From Rhodococcus sp. H36-A4 (GTDB lineage: Bacteria > Actinomycetota > Actinomycetes > Mycobacteriales > Mycobacteriaceae), in NCBI RefSeq assembly GCF_027158005.1, contig NZ_JAPVLQ010000002.1, positions 802,872 to 866,871 on the forward strand: a DNA stretch of 64,000 nucleotides, written 5' to 3'. The first letter of the stretch is position 1. The number at the start of each line of letters is the position of its first letter. The notes under the pieces were generated by a model that was given only the letters and a program-made list of their open reading frames with translations, did not search any database and was not told the DNA's origin. The translations under genes were made by a program, and so were the position numbers. Positions 54,472 through 62,339 of this stretch are shown here, piece by piece.

Positions 54472-55029
54472 TCAGAGTAAGAACTTCTGAAGCCATGCGC
54501 GGTCACCGGAATGCAGGGCATCCGGCCAGTCCGCGGGCCGATGATCGCCGTACGCGCGCATGCTCTTCGGATCACCCAGTCCCTGCTGGTACTCCGAGAT
54601 CGGCAAGTAATACATATAGGACATCAGCCGGTCGTGGATCTTCCAGATGCCGCCGATGCGCCGGTAAGTGTCTCGATAACGCAGCGCGGTCACCATGGGC
54701 ACCCCGTTGCGGACGAGTTCTGCGTGGCCGAAGGCGATTCCGAACGCGCGGTGTGGATCTTCGTCGAATCTCACGATATGGCCATGGGCCACGTGATTGG
54801 TCGGTCCGAGGGCGTCGAATCTGCTCTCGAATACCTCGACGATCTCGTCGACGCCGTGGGCCGAGAACATGCCGTCCGCTGATCGCATCGTCGCATCCTC
54901 GGTGAAGAGTGAACGGATTCCCTCCACGTGTCGTTCGTCCATGACCAGGCAGTACAGGATCGGGAGCTCTGTTATGGCAGAACGCGATTCAATTCGGTCG
55001 AGGCGTTCTTCGATGTCGAGGGCAGGCAT
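54472..55029 (-). CDS. NTF2-like small protein 5
   Basis: A 185-residue SnoaL-like protein, the longest of the five (IESRSAITELPILYCLVMDERHVEGIRSLFTEDATM, VTALRYRDTYRRIGGIWKIHDRLMSYMYYLP). It is convergent with the MFS gene (four-base gap) and divergent from the second binding-protein gene. Its W-x-I-x-x-R-x-M strand is typical of SnoaL_4 proteins. Confidence 0.8.
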   Translation of the reverse strand: MPALDIEERLDRIESRSAITELPILYCLVMDERHVEGIRSLFTEDATMRSADGMFSAHGVDEIVEVFESRFDALGPTNHVAHGHIVRFDEDPHRAFGIAFGHAELVRNGVPMVTALRYRDTYRRIGGIWKIHDRLMSYMYYLPISEYQQGLGDPKSMRAYGDHRPADWPDALHSGDRAWLQKFLL

Positions 55030-55103
55030 ATATTCCCTTCCTTTTTCATACGTTCACGAGACAGGACGCGTGCCGAGGCTTCAGGATATGCAGTGCCAAG
55101 TAT

Positions 55104-55130
55104 ATGCGCATGATTAATATGAAATGGGAG
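55104..55130 (+). repeat. Leader sequence shared with the first binding-protein gene (copy 2), with TGATWA element
   Basis: This 27-base stretch matches 23838-23864 at 22 positions by eye. It contains TGATTAATATGAAAT (55111-55125), an island-type element that copy 1 has lost or not gained (CATTGCC there). Confidence 0.6.
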
Positions 55131-55135
55131 TATTG

Positions 55136-56290
55136 ATGAACAGGTTCGTGGTTCCGGCACTCGCTGCGGGTGTTGCTCTGGCGGTGGCGAGTTGTAGTGG
55201 GGGGAGCGGTGGTGGTGCTACCGCGTCCGGTGAGATGCCCGCAGAAATATCGTTGTTCTCGGTCACCGACAAGACCGGTGCCGTCTCGTTTGCAGGGACG
55301 AATCAGCTCAAAGGGATCGAACTCGCGATCTCCGAGATCAACGAGCAGAACTACCTTGGTGAATCGAAGATAGTCCTCGAGAGTCGCGACACCGAAGGAG
55401 AAGCTCAGACGGCGGCGAGCATGGTCACCGAGGCGACGGCCAACCCCGACGTGGCGGCGATTCTGGGCACCGTGACGAGCGCTCAGACTGTCGCTGTGGC
55501 GCCGCTTGCGCAAGCAGCCAAGGTGCCGATCGTCTTCACTCAATCCGGTAGTGACGGCACACTCGTGGGTGAATATACCTACCGTGCAACAGCTCCCATG
55601 GCCACCTACTACGACCTGGCTGGGGAATATGTCCAAGGCGAGGGGGTGAAGACTCTCGGGGTTCTCTACAACAGTGCGAACCCCACCTTGAGTCAGCTGG
55701 CCGAGCAGACCATCCCCGGAATGGCAGAGAAATTCGGCTACACGGTCAGCTCGACGTCCGCAGTGCAGAACACGACGCAGGACTTCACGGCACCGATCGC
55801 GAAGCTCCTTGCCGACAACCCTGATGGAATCGCGATCATGATGAACGGGGCTCAGAATGCCACTGCGGTATCGCAACTCCGTCAGGCCGGCTTCGATGGA
55901 ACTCTCGTGACGCACACCGGCTCCGGTGCCGGAAACCTCACCCCCGCAGGTCCGGCGGGGGCCGGTATGACATGGCCCACCGATTTCACCTACCACGGTA
56001 CGAACCCCGCAACGCAGGAATTCGTGGAGGCCTACCGCGCGAAGTTCAACGGTGAGAATCCGAACAACTACGCCGCGGAAGGTTACGACGCTGCATGGAT
56101 GATCGCCCATGCCATCGACTACTCCGGTGGGGCGTCACGTGAGGACATTCAGAACGGTCTGCAACAGGTTGTAACCGAGGGCTTCACCGGTGCGGAAGGT
56201 GACGTCACCTTCGAAGGCAATGACATGCGAGTCAAAGGCGCGCTCGTGCAATGGAACGGCACCGAGGAAGTCCTGCTGAGCGAGAAGTAG
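55136..56290 (+). CDS. Orphan ABC substrate-binding lipoprotein, copy 2
   Basis: A 384-residue paralogue of the binding protein at 23.9 kb, with a lipobox AVASC near residue 20 and the same order of motifs (SLFSVTDKTGAVSFAGTNQL, LGTVTSAQTVAVAP, VFTQSGSDGT, AEGYDAAWMIAHAI). No permease or ATPase gene is near it, so it probably feeds the LivHMGF-type transporter at 25-28 kb with a second ligand. I start it at the ATG at 55136 behind GGGAG; an ATG at 55124 is also in frame. Confidence 0.88.
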   Translation: MNRFVVPALAAGVALAVASCSGGSGGGATASGEMPAEISLFSVTDKTGAVSFAGTNQLKGIELAISEINEQNYLGESKIVLESRDTEGEAQTAASMVTEATANPDVAAILGTVTSAQTVAVAPLAQAAKVPIVFTQSGSDGTLVGEYTYRATAPMATYYDLAGEYVQGEGVKTLGVLYNSANPTLSQLAEQTIPGMAEKFGYTVSSTSAVQNTTQDFTAPIAKLLADNPDGIAIMMNGAQNATAVSQLRQAGFDGTLVTHTGSGAGNLTPAGPAGAGMTWPTDFTYHGTNPATQEFVEAYRAKFNGENPNNYAAEGYDAAWMIAHAIDYSGGASREDIQNGLQQVVTEGFTGAEGDVTFEGNDMRVKGALVQWNGTEEVLLSEK

Positions 56291-56291
56291 C

Positions 56292-57056
56292 TCACTGAGG
56301 ATCGGGGAAGACGGCCTTCCTCTTTTCGAGGAAGGCCGTCGCGCCCTCGATCATGTCCGGGCTGCCCACCGCCTGGTTGAGCATTCCCAAGCCCGACGAG
56401 AACGAGTCACGGGCCGCGTTCCACCACAGATTCGAACTTGTCTTGGTGATTTCCAGATAGCGGGGGCTCAGCGCTGAGATCTCATCGCACCACGACCGAA
56501 CCGTGTCCTCGAGCTTGTCGTCGTCGACGACCTCGTTGATCAAACCCAGATCGAGCGCCTGCTCGGCCGAATACCGCCGGCACAGCATTGCCATCTCCTT
56601 GGCGCGCTTCTCGCCGATCTGAACTCCCATTACGTTCGTAGCCCCGGTGACCGGGGCACTCCCGACGCGAGGGCCTGTCTGTCCGAACGTCGCCGAGCGG
56701 GCGGCGACAGCGAGGTCGCAGGCGACGACAAGTTCGTTGCCGCCGCCGGCCGCCGCGCCGTTGACGGCTGCGATGACCGGCCTCGGGCAGTTGCGGATGG
56801 CGTCGAACAGCCGGAGAGAGCCTCGATAGAGCCGACGCATCTCTTTCTGGGTCGGTTCGCTGAGCTTGGCCAAGGATCCGCCCGCGCAGAAACTGCCCCC
56901 CGATCCGGTGATGACCACCGAGCGGTAGCCCGAGGCGTCGTCGAGTGCGTCCGCGATCGCCGCGGACATCTCCGGGTCGAACGCATTGCGTCGTTCGGGC
57001 CTGTTGAGCCGGATCCACAACGTGGCCGGTGTACTTTCGATGATTACGTCGGGCAT
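56292..57056 (-). CDS. MenB/BadI-like crotonase
   Basis: A 254-residue crotonase. The oxyanion segment is AAVNGAAAGGGNELVVACDL. The region FGQTGPRVGSAPVTG, then GEKRAKEMAMLCRRYSAEQALDLGLIN, resembles MenB and BadI (2-ketocyclohexanecarboxyl-CoA hydrolase) more than simple hydratases. BadI-type enzymes open an alicyclic ring by hydrolysis next to a ketone. I start it at the ATG at 57056 with AGGACAGGAA upstream. It is a single-gene unit, divergent from the GntR gene. Confidence 0.8.
   Translation of the reverse strand: MPDVIIESTPATLWIRLNRPERRNAFDPEMSAAIADALDDASGYRSVVITGSGGSFCAGGSLAKLSEPTQKEMRRLYRGSLRLFDAIRNCPRPVIAAVNGAAAGGGNELVVACDLAVAARSATFGQTGPRVGSAPVTGATNVMGVQIGEKRAKEMAMLCRRYSAEQALDLGLINEVVDDDKLEDTVRSWCDEISALSPRYLEITKTSSNLWWNAARDSFSSGLGMLNQAVGSPDMIEGATAFLEKRKAVFPDPQ
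56310..56340 (+). terminator. Hairpin embedded in the crotonase 3' end
   Basis: Perfect 13-base arms (56310-56322 and 56328-56340) with a five-base loop start 20 bases after the stop of the second binding-protein gene. They lie inside the coding end of the convergent crotonase, so the crotonase codons double as a terminator. Confidence 0.65.
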
Positions 57057-57120
57057 GTGTTTCCTGTCCTTCGGTACGGGGATACTTCGCTTGTCGAGGG
57101 CCTGGGGCAGTTCAGGCTCT

Positions 57121-57135
57121 ATTGTTATAATCAAT
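57121..57135. promoter_or_regulatory. TGATWA-type element with -10 box, GntR promoter
   Basis: ATTGTTATAATCAAT has ATTG/CAAT ends and contains a perfect TATAAT. It lies 65 bases upstream of the GntR start, in the region shared with the crotonase. The minus strand reads TGATTATAACAAT. It fits autoregulation. Confidence 0.6.
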
Positions 57136-57199
57136 CGCCTTGATATTCGGGGCGTTCGCGGACTTTTTCTCGTCTGCGAGAAGCTGGGAGGACCTATTC

Positions 57200-57937
57200 A
57201 TGACCGTGGCCAATCGCGCACCGAAAGCTGCGATGGTGATCGCGCAGCAGATCATCCGCGACACCTTGCGGCAAGGCCTCACCATCGGAAACCTTCTCCC
57301 TCCGGAAAAGGCGATGCTCGAGAAGTACCAAATCGGGCGCGGCACCCTGAGAGAAGCGCTCCGTCTGCTCGAATTTCAAGGCGTCATCGCACTCAAGCCG
57401 GGCCCCAAAGGCGGACCCGTCCTTCTCGATCCTGATTCTTCCCACCTGGCCAGCACTGTCATCCTGCTGATGCAGCTCAAGAACGCCCCCTTCAAGGCGA
57501 TCGCGGAAGCACGCGTAGCGATGGAACCGATGATCAGCAGGCTTGCTGCTCAGCGAATCTCCGACGAGTCCCTCGTCCAACTCAACGGCACCATCGAAGC
57601 GATGCGCGATTCGCTCGACGACCAGTACATCTTCCTCGAAGCGAACAAGCAGTTCCACGACATCATTGCCTGGTCCTCGGGTAATCCACTGTTCGGCTAC
57701 CTCGTCGACTCGCTGCTGGGAATCATGGACGGCACGATTATCGGCATCGACTACCCGGCGCCGCGTCGCGCAGCGATCCTGAAAGCTCATCAATCGATCT
57801 ACGACTCTCTTCTGGTGCATGACCCCGAGCTCTCGCAGGAGCGGATGGCGGCGCATATCAACGAGTACGTCCGCTACGCCGAGCGGAAGTTCCCCGACGT
57901 CATGACCTCCGTCATCCAGTGGGATCGGGCCCTCTAG
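57200..57937 (+). CDS. GntR-family (FCD domain) transcriptional regulator
   Basis: A 245-residue FadR-type regulator. The N-terminal winged helix reads LPPEKAMLEKYQIGRGTLREALRLLEFQGVI, and the FCD ligand domain carries the metal/ligand residues in ARVAMEPMISRL, QFHDIIAWSSGNPL and HQSIYDSL. FCD regulators respond to organic acids or CoA esters. I start it at the ATG at 57200 behind GGGAGG. It is the only regulator in the 42-kb island, so it is the best candidate to control it; that is inference. Confidence 0.88.
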   Translation: MTVANRAPKAAMVIAQQIIRDTLRQGLTIGNLLPPEKAMLEKYQIGRGTLREALRLLEFQGVIALKPGPKGGPVLLDPDSSHLASTVILLMQLKNAPFKAIAEARVAMEPMISRLAAQRISDESLVQLNGTIEAMRDSLDDQYIFLEANKQFHDIIAWSSGNPLFGYLVDSLLGIMDGTIIGIDYPAPRRAAILKAHQSIYDSLLVHDPELSQERMAAHINEYVRYAERKFPDVMTSVIQWDRAL

Positions 57938-57945
57938 GCGCTCAG

Positions 57946-57995
57946 CGCAGGCGAGTTGAGATGCGTTCTTGGGGACGGATGTCAACTCACCTGCG
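57946..57995. terminator. Terminator between GntR and ferredoxin genes
   Basis: Fourteen-base arms (57946-57959 and 57982-57995) with one G/T mismatch lie between the convergent stops and can serve both strands. Confidence 0.7.
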
Positions 57996-58003
57996 GACTT
58001 GCA

Positions 58004-58195
58004 CTATTCGACGCTGATCGCCCGTTCCGGGCAGCTGTCTGCGCCGGCCTGTGCCTCGGCCTTGTGCGCCGGCTCCTGCCCTTCGGGCAGTACATAAGCA
58101 TGCCCGTCCTCGTCGCGTAGGGCGAAGACCTGCGGTGATGTCATGTGGCACAGGCCATGGCCCTGGCACTGATGCTCGTCTACCGATACGTTCAC
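58004..58195 (-). CDS. 3Fe-4S ferredoxin of the P450 type
   Basis: A 63-residue ferredoxin with the cluster motif CQGHGLC near residues 10-16 and a distant CPE near the end, the three-Cys pattern of 3Fe-4S ferredoxins that feed actinobacterial P450s. The position of the fourth Cys is taken by His-Gly. It is divergent from the P450 at 58.4 kb. It starts at a GTG directly behind GGAGGAG. Confidence 0.88.
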   Translation of the reverse strand: MNVSVDEHQCQGHGLCHMTSPQVFALRDEDGHAYVLPEGQEPAHKAEAQAGADSCPERAISVE

Positions 58196-58275
58196 GACTC
58201 CTCCTTCTGAGCGACGCGGGACGCTCTTTGTTTATAGCCACTCCAGTGAGCGCGACTATACGATGTCGGCATTGT

Positions 58276-58290
58276 GATGTTGACAACATC
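58276..58290. promoter_or_regulatory. Perfect 15-base palindrome over a -35 box
   Basis: GATGTTGACAACATC is a 7-1-7 perfect palindrome containing a consensus TTGACA (58280-58285). It lies between the ferredoxin and P450 starts. ACGATGT (58260) and ACATCGT (58286) form a wider inverted repeat around it. It is a strong operator candidate distinct from the TGATWA element. Confidence 0.6.
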
Positions 58291-58297
58291 GTAATCT

Positions 58298-58313
58298 AGT
58301 ATAACCATTATCA
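58298..58313. promoter_or_regulatory. TGATWA-type element, P450/ferredoxin promoter
   Basis: TAGTATAACCATTATCA-type sequence, reading TGATAATGGTTATAC on the minus strand, lies 50-65 bases before the P450 start and includes a -10-like TATAAC. Confidence 0.5.
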
Positions 58314-58362
58314 GCGCAACGTTCGTAATGGTTGCACCAGATTCGCTTGCAGGAGGACACAC

Positions 58363-59640
58363 ATGACGGAAAGCGGCCGTTGCCCGGTCATTCACTTCGA
58401 CCACAACTCACAGGATCACTCGGCTGACCCCGTCGGGTCCTACCGGAAGCTCAGAAACGCAGAGAAGCGCGGTTGGTCGGAGGCGCACGGGGGTTACTGG
58501 GTCCTGTCGGACTACGAAGCGGTGTTCGACGCCTCGCGTGACGACGACACCTTCTCGTCGGCACGCAACGAATACGGCGGTGAGGGACTGGCGGTCGTCA
58601 TTCCCAAGACGCCGATGCACTTTCATATTCCGATCGAGCTCGATCCTCCAGAATTTCGGAAATATCGAAAAATCGTCAATCCGATCACCTCGCCCGCTGC
58701 GGTCGAGAAGATGAAGGACTTGGTCGAGCACCACACCACCGCGTTCATCGACAGCGTCATCGAAGCGGGGGAATGCGACTTCACCTCCGTCATCGGTGTG
58801 CCGGCCATCGTCACGGTCGACTGGCTCGGCCTTGGGATCGAGGACTGGAAGACCTATGCCGCAGCGCACCACGAGGCGCTCGCAGGCGTGCCGGGGTCGC
58901 CGCACTACGAACACGCCATGAAGGTGGACTTTCCGTACCTGTCGGAAAAGATGCGTTCGGTCATCTCCGATCGCCGGGTGAACCCGGCCGACGACGTCAT
59001 CAGCTACCTGGTCCAGCAAGAGGTCGACGGTAGAGTCCTCGATGATTTCGAGGTGTTCGCTATGGTCGAGCTTCTCGTCGCAGGTGGTACCGGCACGACG
59101 GCATCGCTCGTCAGTCAAACCCTCGTGTGGCTCGCTGATCACACCGATGTGCGGCAACGTCTCATCGACGACCCATCGTTGATGGACCACGCCGTGGAGG
59201 AATTCCTCCGATACTTCTCGCCGACGCAGGCGCTTGCGCGGACCGTCACCGAGGATGTGGAGTTCAAGGGATGCCCGATGCAGAAGGGAGATCGCGTCCT
59301 GCTGTCGTGGGCTTCCGCCAATCGTGACGAAGCACTCTTCGAAAATCCGGACGAGATCGATATCGACCGGTGGCCCAATCGGCACACCGCGTTCGGCATC
59401 GGAATGCATCGATGCTCGGGTTCTCACCTCGGCCGACTGATGGCGAAGACCCTACTCACGCAAATTCTCGAACGCATGCCCGACTACACGATCGAACGCG
59501 ACAAACTCGAGCGTTACCCACACCAGGGCACCAACATGGGTTGGCAGCGCATTCCTGCGCACTTCACCCCAGGAAAGCGCATTCTCGCCGACGGCGAGGC
59601 GCTTGCCGCGTCCACCGCACCCGCGACACCCATGTACTGA
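58363..59640 (+). CDS. Cytochrome P450 with adjacent redox partners
   Basis: A 425-residue P450 with LVAGGTGTTASLV in helix I, ExxR as EFLR, and the heme loop FGIGMHRCSGSHLGR with the thiolate Cys near residue 351. It is unrelated in detail to the P450 at 29.4 kb. It has its own ferredoxin (divergent) and ferredoxin reductase (downstream, one-base overlap), so the locus encodes a complete class I system. The substrate is unknown; the first hydroxylation of the island substrate is a reasonable guess. Confidence 0.92.
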   Translation: MTESGRCPVIHFDHNSQDHSADPVGSYRKLRNAEKRGWSEAHGGYWVLSDYEAVFDASRDDDTFSSARNEYGGEGLAVVIPKTPMHFHIPIELDPPEFRKYRKIVNPITSPAAVEKMKDLVEHHTTAFIDSVIEAGECDFTSVIGVPAIVTVDWLGLGIEDWKTYAAAHHEALAGVPGSPHYEHAMKVDFPYLSEKMRSVISDRRVNPADDVISYLVQQEVDGRVLDDFEVFAMVELLVAGGTGTTASLVSQTLVWLADHTDVRQRLIDDPSLMDHAVEEFLRYFSPTQALARTVTEDVEFKGCPMQKGDRVLLSWASANRDEALFENPDEIDIDRWPNRHTAFGIGMHRCSGSHLGRLMAKTLLTQILERMPDYTIERDKLERYPHQGTNMGWQRIPAHFTPGKRILADGEALAASTAPATPMY

Positions 59641-60794
59641 TGAACAGAATTGTCATAGTCGGCGGCGGACTTTCCGGCGCACGAGCATGTGAATCCTTGC
59701 GTGCCCATGGCTTCGTCGGAGAAATCGTGCTGCTGGCCGCAGAGGATCATCTGCCGTACGACCGGCCGCCGCTGACCAAGGGAGCGCTGAAAGCCGACGT
59801 CGACACGCAATTGCGAACCGACTACGAAGCTTTGAAGGTCGACGTTCGAATCGGCAGTCCTGCACTCGGTTTGGACGCGAAGGCCAAAAAGGTTCGTACA
59901 GCTGCAGGTCCGGTCGATTACGACGCGCTGATCATAGCTACCGGTTCGGTACCCATCATGCTTCCGGGTTCGGCACGGCAGCTTGCAGTACGGACGGTCG
60001 AGGACGCCCGTGCCCTCCGTGAGCACCTACGTGCAGACGCGAAAGTCGTTCTTGTCGGGGCCAGTTGGATCGGAGCCGAAGTTGCGACGGCAGCTCTTGC
60101 CGCCGGAGCGCAGGTGACGTGCATCGAATTCGGACCAGCGCCGCTGAGCAACGCTCTGGGGGAAGAGATCGGCAAGAGATTCGTCGAGTGGTGGACGTCG
60201 GTGGATCTTCGCCTCGGTGTCGGCGTCCACGAAGTGACCGACAGCGGAGTCACCCTCGACAACGGCGAGGAGATTGCGGCCGACGTCGTCGTCGCGGGAG
60301 TCGGTGTCCGACCGGACACCGACTGGCTTTCCGGATCGGGACTCGAGATCGATCGCGGCATCGTTGTCGACGAGTACCTCCGCACGTCCGATCCGCATGT
60401 GTACGCAGTCGGCGACGTTGCAGTGCGGTGGTCTCCACGGTCGAAGAAGAAGCTACACGTCGAACATTGGGACGAAGCCAGAACAGGTCCCGATGCGATA
60501 GCACGAACATTACTCGGTGACAGCATGATCCACGATCCAATCCCGTATTTCTGGAGTGATCAGTTCGGCCACAAAATCCAATACGTGGGCCACCACGAGG
60601 CGTCGGACACAGTCGTCGTACGCAGCGGTCCCGACAGCAAGTGGGCCGTCGCGTGGATCGATGACAACGGCACGCTCACAGCTCATCTCAGTATCGATTC
60701 ACCCAGGCTCATGATCGCGGCCCGTGCCGCGATCGCTGCGGGCGCCCGGCCCGACCCAGGAAGCCTTCGCGACATCGATCGATCGCTCACCTAG
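59640..60794 (+). CDS. Ferredoxin reductase (putidaredoxin-reductase type)
   Basis: A 384-residue flavoprotein that moves electrons from NAD(P)H to the P450 ferredoxin. FAD motif VIVGGGLSGARACE at the N-terminus, DRPPLTKG, a second Rossmann motif VLVGASWIGAEVATAAL near residue 140, and the conserved VYAVGDVAVRWSP. Its ATG shares the last A of the P450 stop. The frame extends upstream inside the P450 gene, which I take as non-coding. Confidence 0.88.
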   Translation: MNRIVIVGGGLSGARACESLRAHGFVGEIVLLAAEDHLPYDRPPLTKGALKADVDTQLRTDYEALKVDVRIGSPALGLDAKAKKVRTAAGPVDYDALIIATGSVPIMLPGSARQLAVRTVEDARALREHLRADAKVVLVGASWIGAEVATAALAAGAQVTCIEFGPAPLSNALGEEIGKRFVEWWTSVDLRLGVGVHEVTDSGVTLDNGEEIAADVVVAGVGVRPDTDWLSGSGLEIDRGIVVDEYLRTSDPHVYAVGDVAVRWSPRSKKKLHVEHWDEARTGPDAIARTLLGDSMIHDPIPYFWSDQFGHKIQYVGHHEASDTVVVRSGPDSKWAVAWIDDNGTLTAHLSIDSPRLMIAARAAIAAGARPDPGSLRDIDRSLT

Positions 60795-60824
60795 CTCGAA
60801 CCCCTATCACCAGGAGATGTACCG

Positions 60825-62288
60825 ATGACCGCTACAGTTCCCAACCAGACGACACTGAAGAGCTACGACAAATTGTTCATCGGCGGGAAGTGGGTGCAGC
60901 CGTCCTCCGACAAGATGATCGACGTGGTCTCGCCGATTACCGAAGAGCTTCTCGCAACCGTCCCCGAGGCTCAGCCGGCGGACATCGACAAAGCAGTTGC
61001 TGCCGCTCGCAAGGCATTCGACGAGGGCCCCTGGCCTCGGATGACGGCAGCCGAACGAGCTCCGTACCTGATTCGCATTCAGGAAGAGGTGGAAAAGCGG
61101 TTCGACGCCATGGCAGCGGCATTCACAGCAGAGATCGGTGCCCCGGCGGGAGCAAGCGTCGCGTTCCACAACAATGCACTCAAGATGTGGGGAGATGCGT
61201 CGACGCTGCACGAGCGCTTCGAGTTCGAAGAAGAGCGCACATGGGCCGAAGGACACGGAAAGCTGGTACGTGAGCCGGTAGGCGTCGTCGCGACGATCAT
61301 CCCGTGGAACGGGCCGGTCGCCACCGCCTCGCTGAAGATCGCACCCGCACTCGCTGCAGGTTGCACCGTCGTTCTCAAGCCGGCACCGGAAGGCCCCGTC
61401 AGCACCATGATCCTCGCTGAGGCCTTGGAGGCAGCAGGTCTGCCGGAAGGCGTCATCAGCTTGCTACCCGGTGGGCGTGAGACCGGTGAATACCTGGTGC
61501 GTCACAAGGACGTCGACAAGGTCTCCTTCACTGGATCCACTCTGGCAGGCCGCCGAATTATGAGCATCTGTGGCGAGCGAATCGCGCGCGTCACTCTCGA
61601 ACTGGGCGGAAAGTCTGCCGGCATCATCGCCGACGACATCGACCTGGACAAAGTGTTTCCGGCATTGGCATTCGCGGGCATCGGGCACAGCGGTCAGGTG
61701 TGTGCCGCGATCACCCGCATTGTCGTTCCGCGCCACCGACAGGACGAAGTGGTCGAGACCATCAAGACCATCTTCGAGTCGGTGCCCGTCGGCGATCCGC
61801 GCGAGGAGGGCACCGTCATCGGACCACTCGCCGCGGAGCGGCAGCGCACCAGGGTTCTCGACTACATCGAGATAGGAAAAGCTGAAGGTGCCCGGTTGGT
61901 CACCGGTGGTGGACGCCCGGCCGGTCTCGACAAGGGCTGGTACGTCGAACCGACGCTGTTCGCCGATGTCACCAATGACATGCGGATCGCCCAGGAAGAA
62001 ATCTTCGGACCCGTCGTCGTGGTCATCCCGTTCGACGACATCGACGAGGCCGTCGCGATTGCCAACGACTCCGACTACGGCCTGTCCGGAGCCGTCTACG
62101 CTGAGGACTCCGCGTTGGCCGAGACCATCGCGCGACGCATTCGCACGGGTCAGATCTCGGTGAACAGCTGGGATATGTGCGTCACCCAACCATTCGGCGG
62201 TTACAAGCAATCCGGGCTCGGCCGTGAAGGCAATGTGGAGGGCCTCAGTACCTTCCTCGAGACGAAGCTGATTCAGTTCGCGAACTAG
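60825..62288 (+). CDS. Aldehyde dehydrogenase, second copy
   Basis: A 487-residue aldehyde dehydrogenase with IIPWNGPVATASLKIAPALA, VSFTGSTLAGRRI, the base Glu in TLELGGKSAG, the nucleophile Cys in GHSGQVCAAITR and EEIFGPVVVVIPF. It follows the ferredoxin reductase by 30 bases, so the operon P450-reductase-dehydrogenase can take a methyl or primary alcohol to the acid if an alcohol dehydrogenase acts between them. Confidence 0.9.
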   Translation: MTATVPNQTTLKSYDKLFIGGKWVQPSSDKMIDVVSPITEELLATVPEAQPADIDKAVAAARKAFDEGPWPRMTAAERAPYLIRIQEEVEKRFDAMAAAFTAEIGAPAGASVAFHNNALKMWGDASTLHERFEFEEERTWAEGHGKLVREPVGVVATIIPWNGPVATASLKIAPALAAGCTVVLKPAPEGPVSTMILAEALEAAGLPEGVISLLPGGRETGEYLVRHKDVDKVSFTGSTLAGRRIMSICGERIARVTLELGGKSAGIIADDIDLDKVFPALAFAGIGHSGQVCAAITRIVVPRHRQDEVVETIKTIFESVPVGDPREEGTVIGPLAAERQRTRVLDYIEIGKAEGARLVTGGGRPAGLDKGWYVEPTLFADVTNDMRIAQEEIFGPVVVVIPFDDIDEAVAIANDSDYGLSGAVYAEDSALAETIARRIRTGQISVNSWDMCVTQPFGGYKQSGLGREGNVEGLSTFLETKLIQFAN

Positions 62289-62297
62289 CTCTGCAAA

Positions 62298-62330
62298 CGA
62301 AGAAGGGGCCCCAATGGGGCCCCTTCTTCG
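62298..62330. terminator. Bidirectional terminator
   Basis: Perfect 15-base arms (62298-62312 and 62316-62330), very GC-rich, with a three-base loop lie between the convergent aldehyde dehydrogenase and SMP-30 genes. Confidence 0.85.
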
Positions 62331-62339
62331 TGGTCCGGG

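Noticed and set aside
53123..54490. 455-codon plus-strand ORF overlapping the MFS gene
   Set aside because: Arg-rich, no helices or motifs; the MFS frame has clear membrane segments and a coupled start.
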